From contig UQNI01000053.1 of assembly GCA_900542375.1 (NCBI GenBank), positions 1-13,553 on the forward strand: DNA of 13,553 nt, given 5' to 3'. The notes under the pieces were generated by a model. That model made no database searches. It was not told where the DNA came from and saw only the letters and a list, made by a program, of their open reading frames with translations. Below are positions 1 to 7,007 of the stretch, piece after piece. This DNA comes from an uncultured Oscillospiraceae bacterium. GTDB lineage: Bacteria; Bacillota; Clostridia; Oscillospirales; Acutalibacteraceae. Both the position numbers and the translations under genes were made by a program. Each line of letters opens with the position of its first letter. Position 1 is the stretch's first letter.

Positions 1-64
1 ACGGGATTCGAACCCGTGAACCCGCCGTGAAAGGGCGGTGTCTTAACCTCTTGACGAACGAGCC
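1..64 (-). tRNA. tRNA-Glu (TTC), 3' end cut off by the window edge
   Basis: The reverse complement folds as a tRNA. It has the 5' acceptor strand GGCTCGT, a D arm, a 5-bp anticodon stem CCGCC/GGCGG enclosing the loop CTTTCAC, and a T arm ACGGG/CCCGT with loop TTCGAAT. The anticodon TTC (positions 29-31) reads Glu codons. The 3' acceptor strand and CCA lie before position 1 and are not visible. Only 3 bases separate it from the CCA of the upstream tRNA-Met, so the two are almost certainly one transcript processed by tRNA nucleases. Confidence 0.95.
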
Positions 65-67
65 ACA

Positions 68-144
68 TGGTAGCGGCAAATGGACTTGAACCATCGACAC
101 TCCGGGTATGAACCGAATGCTCTAGCCAGCTGAGCTATGCCGCC
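68..144 (-). tRNA. tRNA-Met (CAT), elongator type, CCA encoded
   Basis: The reverse complement is a complete cloverleaf. The acceptor GGCGGCA pairs with TGCCGCT (one terminal G-U pair), followed by A and an encoded CCA at 68-70. The anticodon loop TTCATAC places anticodon CAT at 108-110. The GGCGGC acceptor and GGTTCATACCC anticodon arm resemble elongator tRNA-Met rather than initiator tRNA, which would show three G-C pairs at the base of the anticodon stem; tRNA-Ile2 (modified CAT) is less likely. It is the first gene of a two-tRNA unit. Confidence 0.93.
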
Positions 145-150
145 ATATGC

Positions 151-184
151 CTCACTTCGTAGACATTCGGTCGAACGAAGCGAG
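151..184 (-). other. Inverted repeat in the tRNA leader
   Basis: A 10-base arm at 151-160 and a 10-base arm at 175-184 are inverted copies with a single mismatch, around a 14-base spacer. The start site expected from the promoter at 189-217 is near 182, so the transcript would begin with this hairpin and reach the tRNA-Met 5' end a few bases later. It could be a leader removed by RNase P or a transcript-stabilising structure; its role is not known from the sequence. Confidence 0.5.
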
Positions 185-188
185 TTCT

Positions 189-217
189 ATTATATTATAT
201 AAATATCATTTTGTCAA
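189..217 (-). promoter_or_regulatory. Consensus sigma-A-type promoter for the tRNA pair
   Basis: On the minus strand a perfect -35 TTGACA (212-217) is followed, after exactly 17 bases, by a perfect -10 TATAAT (189-194). This is the best promoter match in the window and fits a strongly expressed stable-RNA unit. It lies between the guaB stop codon and tRNA-Met, so the tRNAs need not depend on read-through from guaB. Confidence 0.9.
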
Positions 218-265
218 TAACAATTTTAAAGAAAATTTAAATTTTTTTATTTTACATAAAATGAA

Positions 266-1750
266 TTAATATCCGGAATGAAAAGAGTAGTTTGGAGCCT
301 CTTTTGTAATCTGAATATCATGTGGATGACTTTCTTTTAAGCCGGCACCTGTAATACGGATAAATTGTGCTTTTTCGTGAAGTTCCTCAATGGTTGCACA
401 GCCTGTGTAACCCATGCCTGCACGCAAGCCTCCCATTAATTGATATACCGTATCTGATAGTGGACCACGATAAGGCAAACGACCTTCAACACCTTCCGGT
501 ACCAATTTTTTGGCATCCTCTTGGAAATAACGGTCTGTACTGCCTTTCCCCATAGCGCCCATACTGCCCATTCCGCGATATACCTTAAATTGACGGCCTT
601 GGAATAATTCTGTCTCGCCCGGAGACTCTTTACAGCCTGCAACCAAAGAGCCAACCATAACTACGCTGGCACCGGCTGCCAAAGCTTTTACAATGTCACC
701 GGAATATTGAATGCCACCGTCAGCAATAATTGGAACACCGTATTTAGCACCAACGCATGCAGCGTCATAAATAGCTGTAATTTGAGGAACACCAATACCT
801 GCAACAACACGAGTTGTACAAATAGAACCGGGACCAATACCAACCTTAACACAGTCGGCACCGGCTTGAATCAACGCCTCTGTTGCTTCTGCAGTTGCAA
901 CATTACCTGCAATCAGCTGAACTTCCGGAAATGCTTCTTTAATTTTGCGTACAGCATTGATAATACCGCTGTTGTGACCATGCGCAGAGTCGAGCGCAAT
1001 TACGTCTACCTGAGCTTGTACCAGAGCTTCTACACGCTCTAATACGTTTTGTGTAGCACCAACCGCAGCACCACACAACAAACGTCCGTTGGCGTCTCTG
1101 GAAGAACGTGGATACTGCACTGCTTTTTCAATATCCTTAATGGTAATTAAACCTTTTAATCTACCCTGATTGTCTACCAAAGGAAGTTTTTCAATTCTAT
1201 GTTGGCGCAGAATCTCTTGTGCCTGCTCCAAAGTAGTACCAACCGGTGCGGTAATTAGTTTTTCATGGGTCATAACTGCGGAAATAGGCTGTTCAAAATC
1301 AGTACCTGTCATAAAACGCAAGTCACGGTTTGTAATAATACCAACCAGCTTATCGTTTTCACAAATAGGAACACCTGAAATTTTATAGCGAGCCATAATT
1401 GCATTTGCATCATATACAGAATGCTGTGGAGAAAGGAAAAACGGATTTACAATAACGCCATTTTCTGAACGTTTAACACGGTCAACAAGGTCTGCTTGTG
1501 CCTCGATGGACATATTTTTATGAATGATACCAATACCACCTTCACGAGCAATGGCAATTGCCATATCATCTTCTGTAACAGTATCCATAGCAGCAGTCAT
1601 TAGCGGTGTGTTCAGCTTAATCTTTTTTGTCAAATAAGTGGAAAAATCCACTTCCTTTGGCAAAATATTAGATTCCGCAGGGATAAGAAGCACATCATCA
1701 AAAGTAAGTCCTTCTTTTACAAATTTTTCAGCATAATTAGAATTTAACAT
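266..1750 (-). CDS. guaB: Inosine-5'-monophosphate dehydrogenase
   Basis: This enzyme oxidises IMP to XMP with NAD+, the committed step of GMP synthesis, in the cytoplasm. The 494-residue protein has the usual bacterial length and layout. A TIM barrel beginning with FDDVLL (residues 17-22) is interrupted by two CBS domains at about 95-213. The catalytic loop GIGPGSICTTR (305-314 region) contains the nucleophile Cys311. The phosphate/IMP-binding DGG follows at 344-346, and the mobile flap carries EGR and a nearby Tyr around 422-427. The ATG start has AGGAGG six bases upstream. The gene has its own promoter (1801-1829), and I see no guaA or other purine gene beside it. No clear intrinsic terminator follows the stop codon. 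The assignment is secure. Confidence 0.98.
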   Translation of the reverse strand: MLNSNYAEKFVKEGLTFDDVLLIPAESNILPKEVDFSTYLTKKIKLNTPLMTAAMDTVTEDDMAIAIAREGGIGIIHKNMSIEAQADLVDRVKRSENGVIVNPFFLSPQHSVYDANAIMARYKISGVPICENDKLVGIITNRDLRFMTGTDFEQPISAVMTHEKLITAPVGTTLEQAQEILRQHRIEKLPLVDNQGRLKGLITIKDIEKAVQYPRSSRDANGRLLCGAAVGATQNVLERVEALVQAQVDVIALDSAHGHNSGIINAVRKIKEAFPEVQLIAGNVATAEATEALIQAGADCVKVGIGPGSICTTRVVAGIGVPQITAIYDAACVGAKYGVPIIADGGIQYSGDIVKALAAGASVVMVGSLVAGCKESPGETELFQGRQFKVYRGMGSMGAMGKGSTDRYFQEDAKKLVPEGVEGRLPYRGPLSDTVYQLMGGLRAGMGYTGCATIEELHEKAQFIRITGAGLKESHPHDIQITKEAPNYSFHSGY

Positions 1751-1800
1751 TCTCTTCCTCCTTTTTTATTCTTACATTCTACCATGTTTTTATTCCTATT

Positions 1801-1829
1801 ATTATAACACTGCGCATACATACTTTCAA
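1801..1829 (-). promoter_or_regulatory. Promoter of guaB
   Basis: A -35 TTGAAA (1824-1829) and a perfect -10 TATAAT (1801-1806) are separated by 17 bases on the minus strand. The expected start near 1794 gives a leader of about 44 bases, too short for a purine riboswitch. In the rest of the gap up to the thioesterase gene (1830-2025) I see only AT-rich DNA without a convincing terminator or gene. Confidence 0.85.
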
Positions 1830-2025
1830 TATAAAAATGTTACCAGACATTTCCCTTGTGAATATGGCAGAAATAAGTAACTTTGCCTAATTTTTTGACA
1901 TACTTTGTCGTTTATAAAAAGATTTGTTTCTTACAGTATCAATACAAACCTTAAATAGACTACAATTTATAAACTGCTAACAACCAAATAGAAAACTATA
2001 CTTGATAAAAAATTAATACAGCCTG

Positions 2026-2775
2026 CTAAAAACGGAATTGTCCTTGACATTCAAATGTACGACATCCTTCTACGCTGCCTATCATAATAAATCCCTGTTC
2101 CAGTTCTTTTCCACAAATCAACATATCATCTTTAAGCTTACTTTCTTTTACATAGTTAATCTGTAATTTATATAACTCTTTTCTACATATATTACTATTA
2201 TTTGTATAGTTATATGGCAAATAATCTTCGATAATATTACCATAAATACTATTGCTCATATGTCCGTTAAAATCCAAATCGGAAAAACGAATTTGGCGAA
2301 TTCCCCATGATTCCATATCTTCAGGAATTTTTAACTTATTCAGCTTTTGTTTGGGAGACAGTGTCTGTTTAATATCAATTTTTAAATAATCGAGTCTACT
2401 TGGATGCGCAATTTTATGTGTAGTACTATCCACTAAAATGTTAGAATACATAATATCCATCAATTCTTCCTGACCAACACAAATTTTATAAGAACGATAA
2501 AATTGTGCCCCGCTGTTTCCTTCAGGACGCGTTAATACTGTAATAGTTTCTCCATCTTTGGGTAAGCGGTTTATGTTCATACCTACCCTTAAGATAAGAA
2601 AAGCCAAATTCTGTGTTTTCATTAATGTTACATGATCCATCTGATACATGGTAAGATGTTCTTCCGCTACCTCTTGGCAAATTCTAAGTACGGTCGATAA
2701 CCGTAATTCACCAAACAAATTTACTTCATAACTGGCAATTTTTCTTGTCGCCGTATAATCTGTCATAATTCTCAT
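2026..2775 (-). CDS. Acyl-ACP thioesterase (FatA/FatB-like family)
   Basis: This family releases fatty acids from acyl-carrier protein by hydrolysing the thioester, ending or diverting fatty-acid synthesis in the cytoplasm. The 249-residue length suits the bacterial double-hotdog form. The second hotdog contains IRFSDLDFNGHMSN (about 162-175), which holds the D-x-N-x-H catalytic pattern (Asp168, Asn170, His172) known from plant FatB enzymes. A downstream Tyr-Val-Lys-Glu-Ser places Glu211 where the family has its catalytic Glu, with Ser where plants have Cys. The first ATG has GAAGGA 12 bases upstream, a rather long spacing; the next Met (codon 4) is 21 bases away and less likely. It follows serS by 75 bases with a hairpin between, and I see no separate promoter. 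Chain-length preference cannot be read from the sequence. Confidence 0.88.
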   Translation of the reverse strand: MRIMTDYTATRKIASYEVNLFGELRLSTVLRICQEVAEEHLTMYQMDHVTLMKTQNLAFLILRVGMNINRLPKDGETITVLTRPEGNSGAQFYRSYKICVGQEELMDIMYSNILVDSTTHKIAHPSRLDYLKIDIKQTLSPKQKLNKLKIPEDMESWGIRQIRFSDLDFNGHMSNSIYGNIIEDYLPYNYTNNSNICRKELYKLQINYVKESKLKDDMLICGKELEQGFIMIGSVEGCRTFECQGQFRF

Positions 2776-2807
2776 AATGAAACACTATCCTTCTTCATGA
2801 TAGAAAG

Positions 2808-2840
2808 AAAAGAGAAACAAACCGTCCTTGTTTCCCTTTT
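2808..2840 (-). terminator. Hairpin after serS, probable intrinsic terminator or attenuator
   Basis: Arms at 2808-2820 and 2828-2840 form a 13-bp stem with one G-U pair and a 7-base loop, starting 10 bases past the serS stop codon. The downstream arm is pyrimidine-rich and runs into CTTTCT rather than a solid run of T. Termination may therefore be partial, which would allow some read-through into the thioesterase gene; I see no promoter in the roughly 30 bases between them. Confidence 0.6.
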
Positions 2841-2850
2841 TCTCTTCACA

Positions 2851-4134
2851 TTATTTAATCATATCTACACCCATATACGGACGCAATACTTCCGGAACAG
2901 TAACACTGCCGTCTTCATTTTGATAGTTTTCTAAAATTGCTGCTACCGTTCTGCCAACTGCTACACCGGAGCCATTTAATGTATGCACATACTGAGCCTT
3001 ATCTCTCGGATTGTGTTTAAAACGGATTCCTGCACGGCGAGCCTGGAAGTCTTCAAAGTTAGAGCAAGAAGAAATCTCTACATAACGTCCGTAAGAAGGC
3101 ATCCATACTTCAATATCATAGGTTTTTGCGGATGAGAAGCCAATATCTCCCGTTACAAGATTAATCACGCGATATGGAAGACCAAGCGCCTGTAATACGC
3201 GTTCTGCATCATTGGTGAGCTCCTCCAGCTCCTGATAAGAAGTTTCAGGGTCAACAAATTTAACAAGTTCTACTTTATTAAACTGATGCTGACGAATTAA
3301 GCCACGAGTATCTCTTCCGGCTGAGCCTGCCTCTGCACGGAAACATGCGGAATATGCGCAATGTTTGATAGGAAGTTTGCTACCCTCCAAAATCTCATTA
3401 CGATACATATTTGTAACGGGTACTTCCGCAGTTGGAATCAAATAATAATCTTCTTCCGAAACCTTTGTTGCCAGACGAAATGCATCTTCTTCAAATTTTG
3501 GAAGTTGTCCTGTGCCAATCATAGAAGAACGGTTTACAATAAACGGAGGCATGATTTCTTCATACCCGTGCTCGCTATGTGTGTTTAAGTAGAAATTAAT
3601 AATTGCGCGTTCCAATTTTGCACCAAGATTGCGGTAAAAGTGGAATCTTGCGCCTGTGACTTTAGCTGCAGTTTCCGGGTCTAAAATATTTAAATCTTTT
3701 CCAATATCCCAGTGGGCTTTAATTTCAAAATCAAACTTCTTAGGTTCACCCCATCTGCGCACTTCAACATTTTCGCTGTCGTCTTTGCCAACAGGAGTTG
3801 TTTTACTTGGTATATTCGGAATGGATAATATAATATCCGTTTGTTTTTTCTCTAATTCAGAAAGTTGACTATCCAATACTTTAATTTCATCGGATAGTTT
3901 TTTCAATTGCTCCATAAGAGCAGTAGTATCTTTCCCCTCTTTTTTCAGCAATGGAATTTGCTTTGTATCTGCATTTTGCTCTGCTTTTTTTGCTTCTACC
4001 TCCCCTGTAATCTTTCTTCTCTGTACATCTATATCCAGAATTTCATCTATAATTGCATCCGCATCCATATTACGTGTTTTCATTGCTTGTTTTACCGCAT
4101 CCGGATTATTACGAATTACTTTAATATCTAACAT
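2851..4134 (-). CDS. serS: Seryl-tRNA synthetase
   Basis: This enzyme charges tRNA-Ser (and tRNA-Sec where present) with serine. The 427 residues follow the class II SerRS plan. An N-terminal antiparallel coiled-coil arm covers about residues 25-105. The serine-binding TAEVP lies at 235-239, motif 2 at 265-285 (FRAEAGSAGRDTRG then QHQFNKVE), the EISSCSNFEDFQ segment near 353-364, and motif 3 with GVAVGRTVAAILE at 391-403. I chose the ATG at 4134 because GGAG lies 8 bases upstream; the frame stays open to a TTG at 4155, but that extension would include the ribosome binding site. The gap to parB is 63 bases and holds a parS site. It leaves no room for a T-box leader, so serS may be read from the parA promoter. 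Confidence 0.98.
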   Translation of the reverse strand: MLDIKVIRNNPDAVKQAMKTRNMDADAIIDEILDIDVQRRKITGEVEAKKAEQNADTKQIPLLKKEGKDTTALMEQLKKLSDEIKVLDSQLSELEKKQTDIILSIPNIPSKTTPVGKDDSENVEVRRWGEPKKFDFEIKAHWDIGKDLNILDPETAAKVTGARFHFYRNLGAKLERAIINFYLNTHSEHGYEEIMPPFIVNRSSMIGTGQLPKFEEDAFRLATKVSEEDYYLIPTAEVPVTNMYRNEILEGSKLPIKHCAYSACFRAEAGSAGRDTRGLIRQHQFNKVELVKFVDPETSYQELEELTNDAERVLQALGLPYRVINLVTGDIGFSSAKTYDIEVWMPSYGRYVEISSCSNFEDFQARRAGIRFKHNPRDKAQYVHTLNGSGVAVGRTVAAILENYQNEDGSVTVPEVLRPYMGVDMIK

Positions 4135-4167
4135 GCTCAATTCTCCTCTAATCAATATGTATATTCA

Positions 4168-4187
4168 AATGTTTCACGTGAAACATT
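4168..4187. other. parS centromere-like site 1 (between parB and serS)
   Basis: The 16-base core TGTTTCACGTGAAACA (4170-4185) is the consensus parS site of Firmicutes, and the perfect palindrome extends to 20 bases. ParB-CTP loads here and spreads along DNA to form the segregation complex. It sits 10 bases past the parB stop codon, in the leader of serS. Confidence 0.96.
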
Positions 4188-4197
4188 CTGTTTATCA

Positions 4198-5064
4198 TTA
4201 TGTATCAAGATGTAAGTTTTTAATCAATTCGGATAAATCTTCTTCACCATAAAATTCAATTTGAAGCATACCACGCTTTTTTGTTCCTTCTACGCTAACT
4301 TTTCTGCCCAAATGGTCATGGAGTGCCAATTCTACTTCCTGAAAATATTTTATTTTTGGTTTAGAAGGCTTTTTCTCTTTTTCTGTTTTTTGTTCATTCT
4401 CCGCTTTTACTAACAGTTCCAATTCACGAACAGAAAGTTCTTCTTTCACAACTTTCTTTGCCAGCTGGAGCATAATTTTTTCATCCTTTAAAGATAACAA
4501 TGCCCTTGCATGTCCGGCAGAAATATCACCGTTTTTCAAAAAATCTACAACTGAACCCGGTAACTGCAGCAACCGTAAACTATTTGTGATTGCCGGACGC
4601 GATTTACCCATAGATTTTGCTACTTCTTCTTGTGTAAAACCGTAAGTATCAATCAAAGTCTGGTATCCCAAAGCTTCTTCCCAAGGGGTAAGGTCTTCCC
4701 TTTGTAAGTTTTCTATCAAGGCAATTTCCATGACTTCATTATCCGTTAATTCTTTTATTACTGCAGGTACTTCGGATAAACCTGCACGTCTGGATGCCCT
4801 CCAGCGGCGTTCACCCGCTACAATTTGGTATCCTCCACCCATGAGAGGTCGTACCAATAACGGCTGTATTACTCCATGCTGAGCAATGGAATCTGCAAGC
4901 TCGGTTAAAGATTCCTCATTAAATTCTTTTCTGGGCTGTTCTCGGTTAGGTTCAATTTCATCCAAACGAAGCATGACTGTAGATGAAGAATTTGCTTCCG
5001 TATCATTTTCTGCAAAAATAGCGTCCAGACCTTTTCCCAGTCCACTTTTCTTTTTCACTGCCAT
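4198..5064 (-). CDS. parB: Chromosome-partitioning protein ParB (Spo0J)
   Basis: ParB binds parS, hydrolyses CTP to clamp and slide on DNA, and stimulates ParA during origin segregation. The 288-residue chain begins with KKSGLGKGLDAIF (5-17), the segment that contacts ParA in this family. It then shows the CTP-binding box GERRWR (84-89) and the ENLQRED segment (118-124). A helix-turn-helix at about 143-166 is followed by GHARALL (184-190), a charged linker (about 220-237) and a C-terminal dimerisation domain ending in LSELIKNL. At the four positions that separate ParB from Noc specificity it has Arg156, Ser162, Gln167 and Gly184, closer to ParB (Arg, Thr, Ala, Gly) than to Noc. The ATG has AAGGTG 10 bases upstream and is 20 bases from the parA stop, so the pair forms an operon. 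Confidence 0.97.
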   Translation of the reverse strand: MAVKKKSGLGKGLDAIFAENDTEANSSSTVMLRLDEIEPNREQPRKEFNEESLTELADSIAQHGVIQPLLVRPLMGGGYQIVAGERRWRASRRAGLSEVPAVIKELTDNEVMEIALIENLQREDLTPWEEALGYQTLIDTYGFTQEEVAKSMGKSRPAITNSLRLLQLPGSVVDFLKNGDISAGHARALLSLKDEKIMLQLAKKVVKEELSVRELELLVKAENEQKTEKEKKPSKPKIKYFQEVELALHDHLGRKVSVEGTKKRGMLQIEFYGEEDLSELIKNLHLDT

Positions 5065-5084
5065 AATAGATTTTCACCTTCTTA

Positions 5085-5849
5085 TTACTTATTCCCACGA
5101 ATCATTTCTTCTGCCAGCTCATTATAAGCTTTTGCACCTTTTGAACTTTTATCATAATATTGTATTGGCATACCAAAACTAGGCGCCTCGGAAAGGCGAA
5201 CAGAACGCGGTATGACTGTTCTAAATACTTTTTTCGGAAAATATTTTTTAACTTCTTCCACTACTTGTTGTGTTAAATTAAGTCTTCCGTCATACATGGT
5301 CAGAAGTACACCTTCTAAATCTAACTGTTCATTATACTGGCGTTTTACTCTGCGTACCGTATTCATCAATTGTGAAAGTCCCTCTAATGCGTAGTATTCA
5401 CATTGAATCGGTACCAATAAAGTATCTGCCACACAAAGTGCATTGGTTGTGATAATTCCCAAGGAAGGAGGACAATCTATAAAAATATAGTCGTATTCGC
5501 TTCTAAGCGGCAGCAAAGCATTTTTTAAAATGGCTTCACGCTTATCCAATGATACCAACTCTATTTCTGCTGCTGCCAAATCAATGCTGGAGGGAAGAAT
5601 ATCTAAACACTCAAACTCTGTAGATTGAATCACCTCTTTTGGTTGTTTTTGTCCAACCAGTACTTCATAAACAGAGTTTTCCAATGTTCTGCGATCAATT
5701 CCCAACCCACTGGAAGAATTTCCTTGCGGGTCCATATCTACCAGCAAAGTTTTCTTTTGATTACTGCCCATTGCTGCAGCCAAATTAACAGATGTGGTAG
5801 TTTTTCCTACCCCGCCTTTTTGGTTGGCAATGGCAATGATTTTGCCCAT
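5085..5849 (-). CDS. parA: Chromosome-partitioning ATPase ParA (Soj)
   Basis: This is a deviant Walker-type ATPase that binds nucleoid DNA as an ATP dimer and is released by ParB; in Bacillus subtilis Soj also modulates DnaA. The 254-residue protein shows the deviant Walker A motif KGGVGKTT (11-18), the Walker A' segment with Asp40 (VDMDPQGN) and a Walker B strand YIFIDCPPSLG (121-131). Gly12, Asp40 and Arg189 occupy the same numbers as the Gly12, Asp40 and Arg189 studied in Bacillus Soj for dimerisation, hydrolysis and DNA binding. This suggests an intact, orthologous enzyme. The ATG has AGGAGG 7 bases upstream. It leads an operon with parB and probably serS. Confidence 0.97.
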   Translation of the reverse strand: MGKIIAIANQKGGVGKTTTSVNLAAAMGSNQKKTLLVDMDPQGNSSSGLGIDRRTLENSVYEVLVGQKQPKEVIQSTEFECLDILPSSIDLAAAEIELVSLDKREAILKNALLPLRSEYDYIFIDCPPSLGIITTNALCVADTLLVPIQCEYYALEGLSQLMNTVRRVKRQYNEQLDLEGVLLTMYDGRLNLTQQVVEEVKKYFPKKVFRTVIPRSVRLSEAPSFGMPIQYYDKSSKGAKAYNELAEEMIRGNK

Positions 5850-5911
5850 GCTGTTTCCTCCTATGTAACTGATGCAACCATCAAAATGCTTGAAACTATA
5901 ATCGTTTATTT

Positions 5912-5920
5912 ATTATACCA
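5912..5920 (-). promoter_or_regulatory. Extended -10 promoter of parA-parB
   Basis: On the minus strand a perfect TATAAT (5912-5917) is preceded by TGG, giving the extended -10 pattern TGnTATAAT. The -35 region 17 bases upstream is poor. The expected transcript start near 5905 leaves a leader of about 55 bases containing a small inverted repeat (TGATG at 5870-5874, CATCA at 5879-5883). The parS site at 5962-5983 lies about 50-70 bases upstream of the start, so ParB spreading could affect this promoter; that is inference. Confidence 0.7.
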
Positions 5921-5961
5921 TTTTTTATATAGAAGGAAAAGACCATTTCGAGGAAAACCAT

Positions 5962-5983
5962 AAATGTTTCACGTGAAACATTT
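5962..5983. other. parS centromere-like site 2 (upstream of parA)
   Basis: The core TGTTTCACGTGAAACA (5965-5980) is identical to the site at 4170-4185, and the perfect palindrome here extends to 22 bases (three A on one side, three T on the other). It lies in the noc-parA gap, upstream of the parA promoter. Together the two sites bracket parA-parB at a distance of about 1.8 kb. Confidence 0.96.
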
Positions 5984-6010
5984 GGAAGTTTTCGTATATG
6001 CAGTTCAATA

Positions 6011-6049
6011 GGAAAAAGCCGCATACAGTTTCCTGTACACGGCTTTTCC
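6011..6049 (-). terminator. Intrinsic terminator after noc
   Basis: Arms GGAAAAAGCCG (6011-6021) and CGGCTTTTCC (6040-6049) pair over 10 bases with one bulged A. An inner stem TACAG/CTGTA with loop TTTC is separated from them by a 2x2 internal loop. Read on the minus strand the structure ends GCGGC then five T, as expected for a rho-independent terminator ending the mnmG-yihY-rsmG-noc unit. The plus-strand reading also ends in four T, so it could act both ways. Confidence 0.75.
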
Positions 6050-6095
6050 CAAAAGTTATGGAAAGAAAGAAAGGGTTCTCGTAAGCAAATTTAAA

Positions 6096-6133
6096 TTTTA
6101 GAAATACAACGCACAAGCTGCGTGTTTCTAAAA
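6096..6133 (-). other. Long hairpin just past the noc stop codon
   Basis: Arms at 6096-6113 and 6119-6133 form about 15 base pairs, including one G-U and a 3-base bulge, with a 5-base loop. It starts 27 bases after the noc stop and about 50 bases before the terminator at 6011-6049. It has no clean T run, so it may protect the 3' end of the mRNA rather than terminate transcription. Confidence 0.5.
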
Positions 6134-6160
6134 GTGTGAAAACTACTGTCTAAAATAAGT

Positions 6161-6988
6161 TTAAGAAGCAGCAGTAGAAGATTTGGCTTTTGGTATTCTA
6201 ACAATACACTCAATATAATCTTCCGTTTCACATTTATGAGTAACAGCATGAATACCGGAAAGTTTCATCGTTTCAATTGCATGATTAATTGTATTCATAA
6301 AAATACGAATATCTTTTACAATAAAAGTACGTTTTCCTTTGCTTTTCGGCTTTGCTTCAGCTTCTTTTAAAGTAAGTAACTGTTCTATATAAGCATCTGT
6401 GCGCTGTACATTATAACCATTTGTTATAATGGTGTCCAACACTTTACTGCGCATTGCTTGATTTGGAATTCTCAGCAGTGCTCTTGCATGACGTTCGGTA
6501 AGACCTGCCTCTACAATTTTTTTGCGGTCTTCCAATGATAATTTTAATAATCTTAATTTATTGGCAATGGCAGACTGACTTTTCCCCAAACGAATTGCCG
6601 CTTCTTCCTGAGTGACTCCCCATTCCGATATTAAACGGGCAATTCCCTCTGCTTCTTCAAATAACTGCAAATCCTGCCGCTGTAAATTTTCTAACATTGC
6701 ATAGATTGCAGACTGTTTTTCATCACAATCATTCACAATGCATGAAACTGTTTTAAAGCCTGCAATGCGGCATGCTCTTAATCTGCGTTCTCCTGCAATT
6801 AACTCATATTGGTTTGCCCCTAGACGGCGTACGGTCAGCGGCTGTAACAATCCGCTTTCTTTGATACTGTTTGAGAGGTTGTCCAACTCAGTCTGCACAA
6901 AAATTCTTCTTGGTTGAGATGGATTTGGCACAATCCTCTCTATCGGAATTTCAACTACTTTTCTCTTTTCTTGTGATAAAATCAACAA
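6161..6988 (-). CDS. noc: Nucleoid occlusion protein Noc (ParB paralogue)
   Basis: Noc binds dispersed sites on the chromosome and, in Bacillus, blocks division over the nucleoid by bringing DNA to the membrane. This 275-residue protein has the ParB fold: CTP-binding GERRLR (66-71), ENLQRQD (100-106), a helix-turn-helix (about 125-148), ERHARAL (165-171), and the family C-terminus with FIVKDIRIFMNTI. At the four specificity positions it has Gln138, Lys144, Lys149 and Arg166, the QKKR set described for Noc as opposed to RTAG of ParB. I chose the TTG at 6988 because GGAGGTG (GGAGG at 6998-7002) lies 9 bases upstream; a second TTG follows at 6985, and the first in-frame ATG would remove the CTP-binding box. 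The N-terminus is short and runs directly into the core, without the amphipathic helix of Bacillus Noc. Confidence 0.9.
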   Translation of the reverse strand: MLILSQEKRKVVEIPIERIVPNPSQPRRIFVQTELDNLSNSIKESGLLQPLTVRRLGANQYELIAGERRLRACRIAGFKTVSCIVNDCDEKQSAIYAMLENLQRQDLQLFEEAEGIARLISEWGVTQEEAAIRLGKSQSAIANKLRLLKLSLEDRKKIVEAGLTERHARALLRIPNQAMRSKVLDTIITNGYNVQRTDAYIEQLLTLKEAEAKPKSKGKRTFIVKDIRIFMNTINHAIETMKLSGIHAVTHKCETEDYIECIVRIPKAKSSTAAS

Positions 6989-7007
6989 AACGCACCACCT
7001 CCAACGT

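Noticed and set aside
707..1042. A 111-codon plus-strand open frame inside guaB
   Set aside because: It is antisense to a conserved enzyme gene, and its odd Asn/Thr/Cys-rich composition follows from reading guaB backwards.
1895..1924. A plus-strand promoter beginning with TTGACA in the guaB-thioesterase gap
   Set aside because: There is no -10 at the right spacing and no plus-strand gene downstream.
1900..2025. An intrinsic terminator after the thioesterase gene
   Set aside because: A loose TTTGT/ACAAA pairing followed by several T is visible, but the stem is too short and AT-only to support a call.
5925..6116. A 63-codon open frame on the minus strand between noc and parA
   Set aside because: It runs across the parS site, the terminator and the parA promoter region, has no good ribosome binding site, and its protein has no recognisable feature. 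It is a chance frame.
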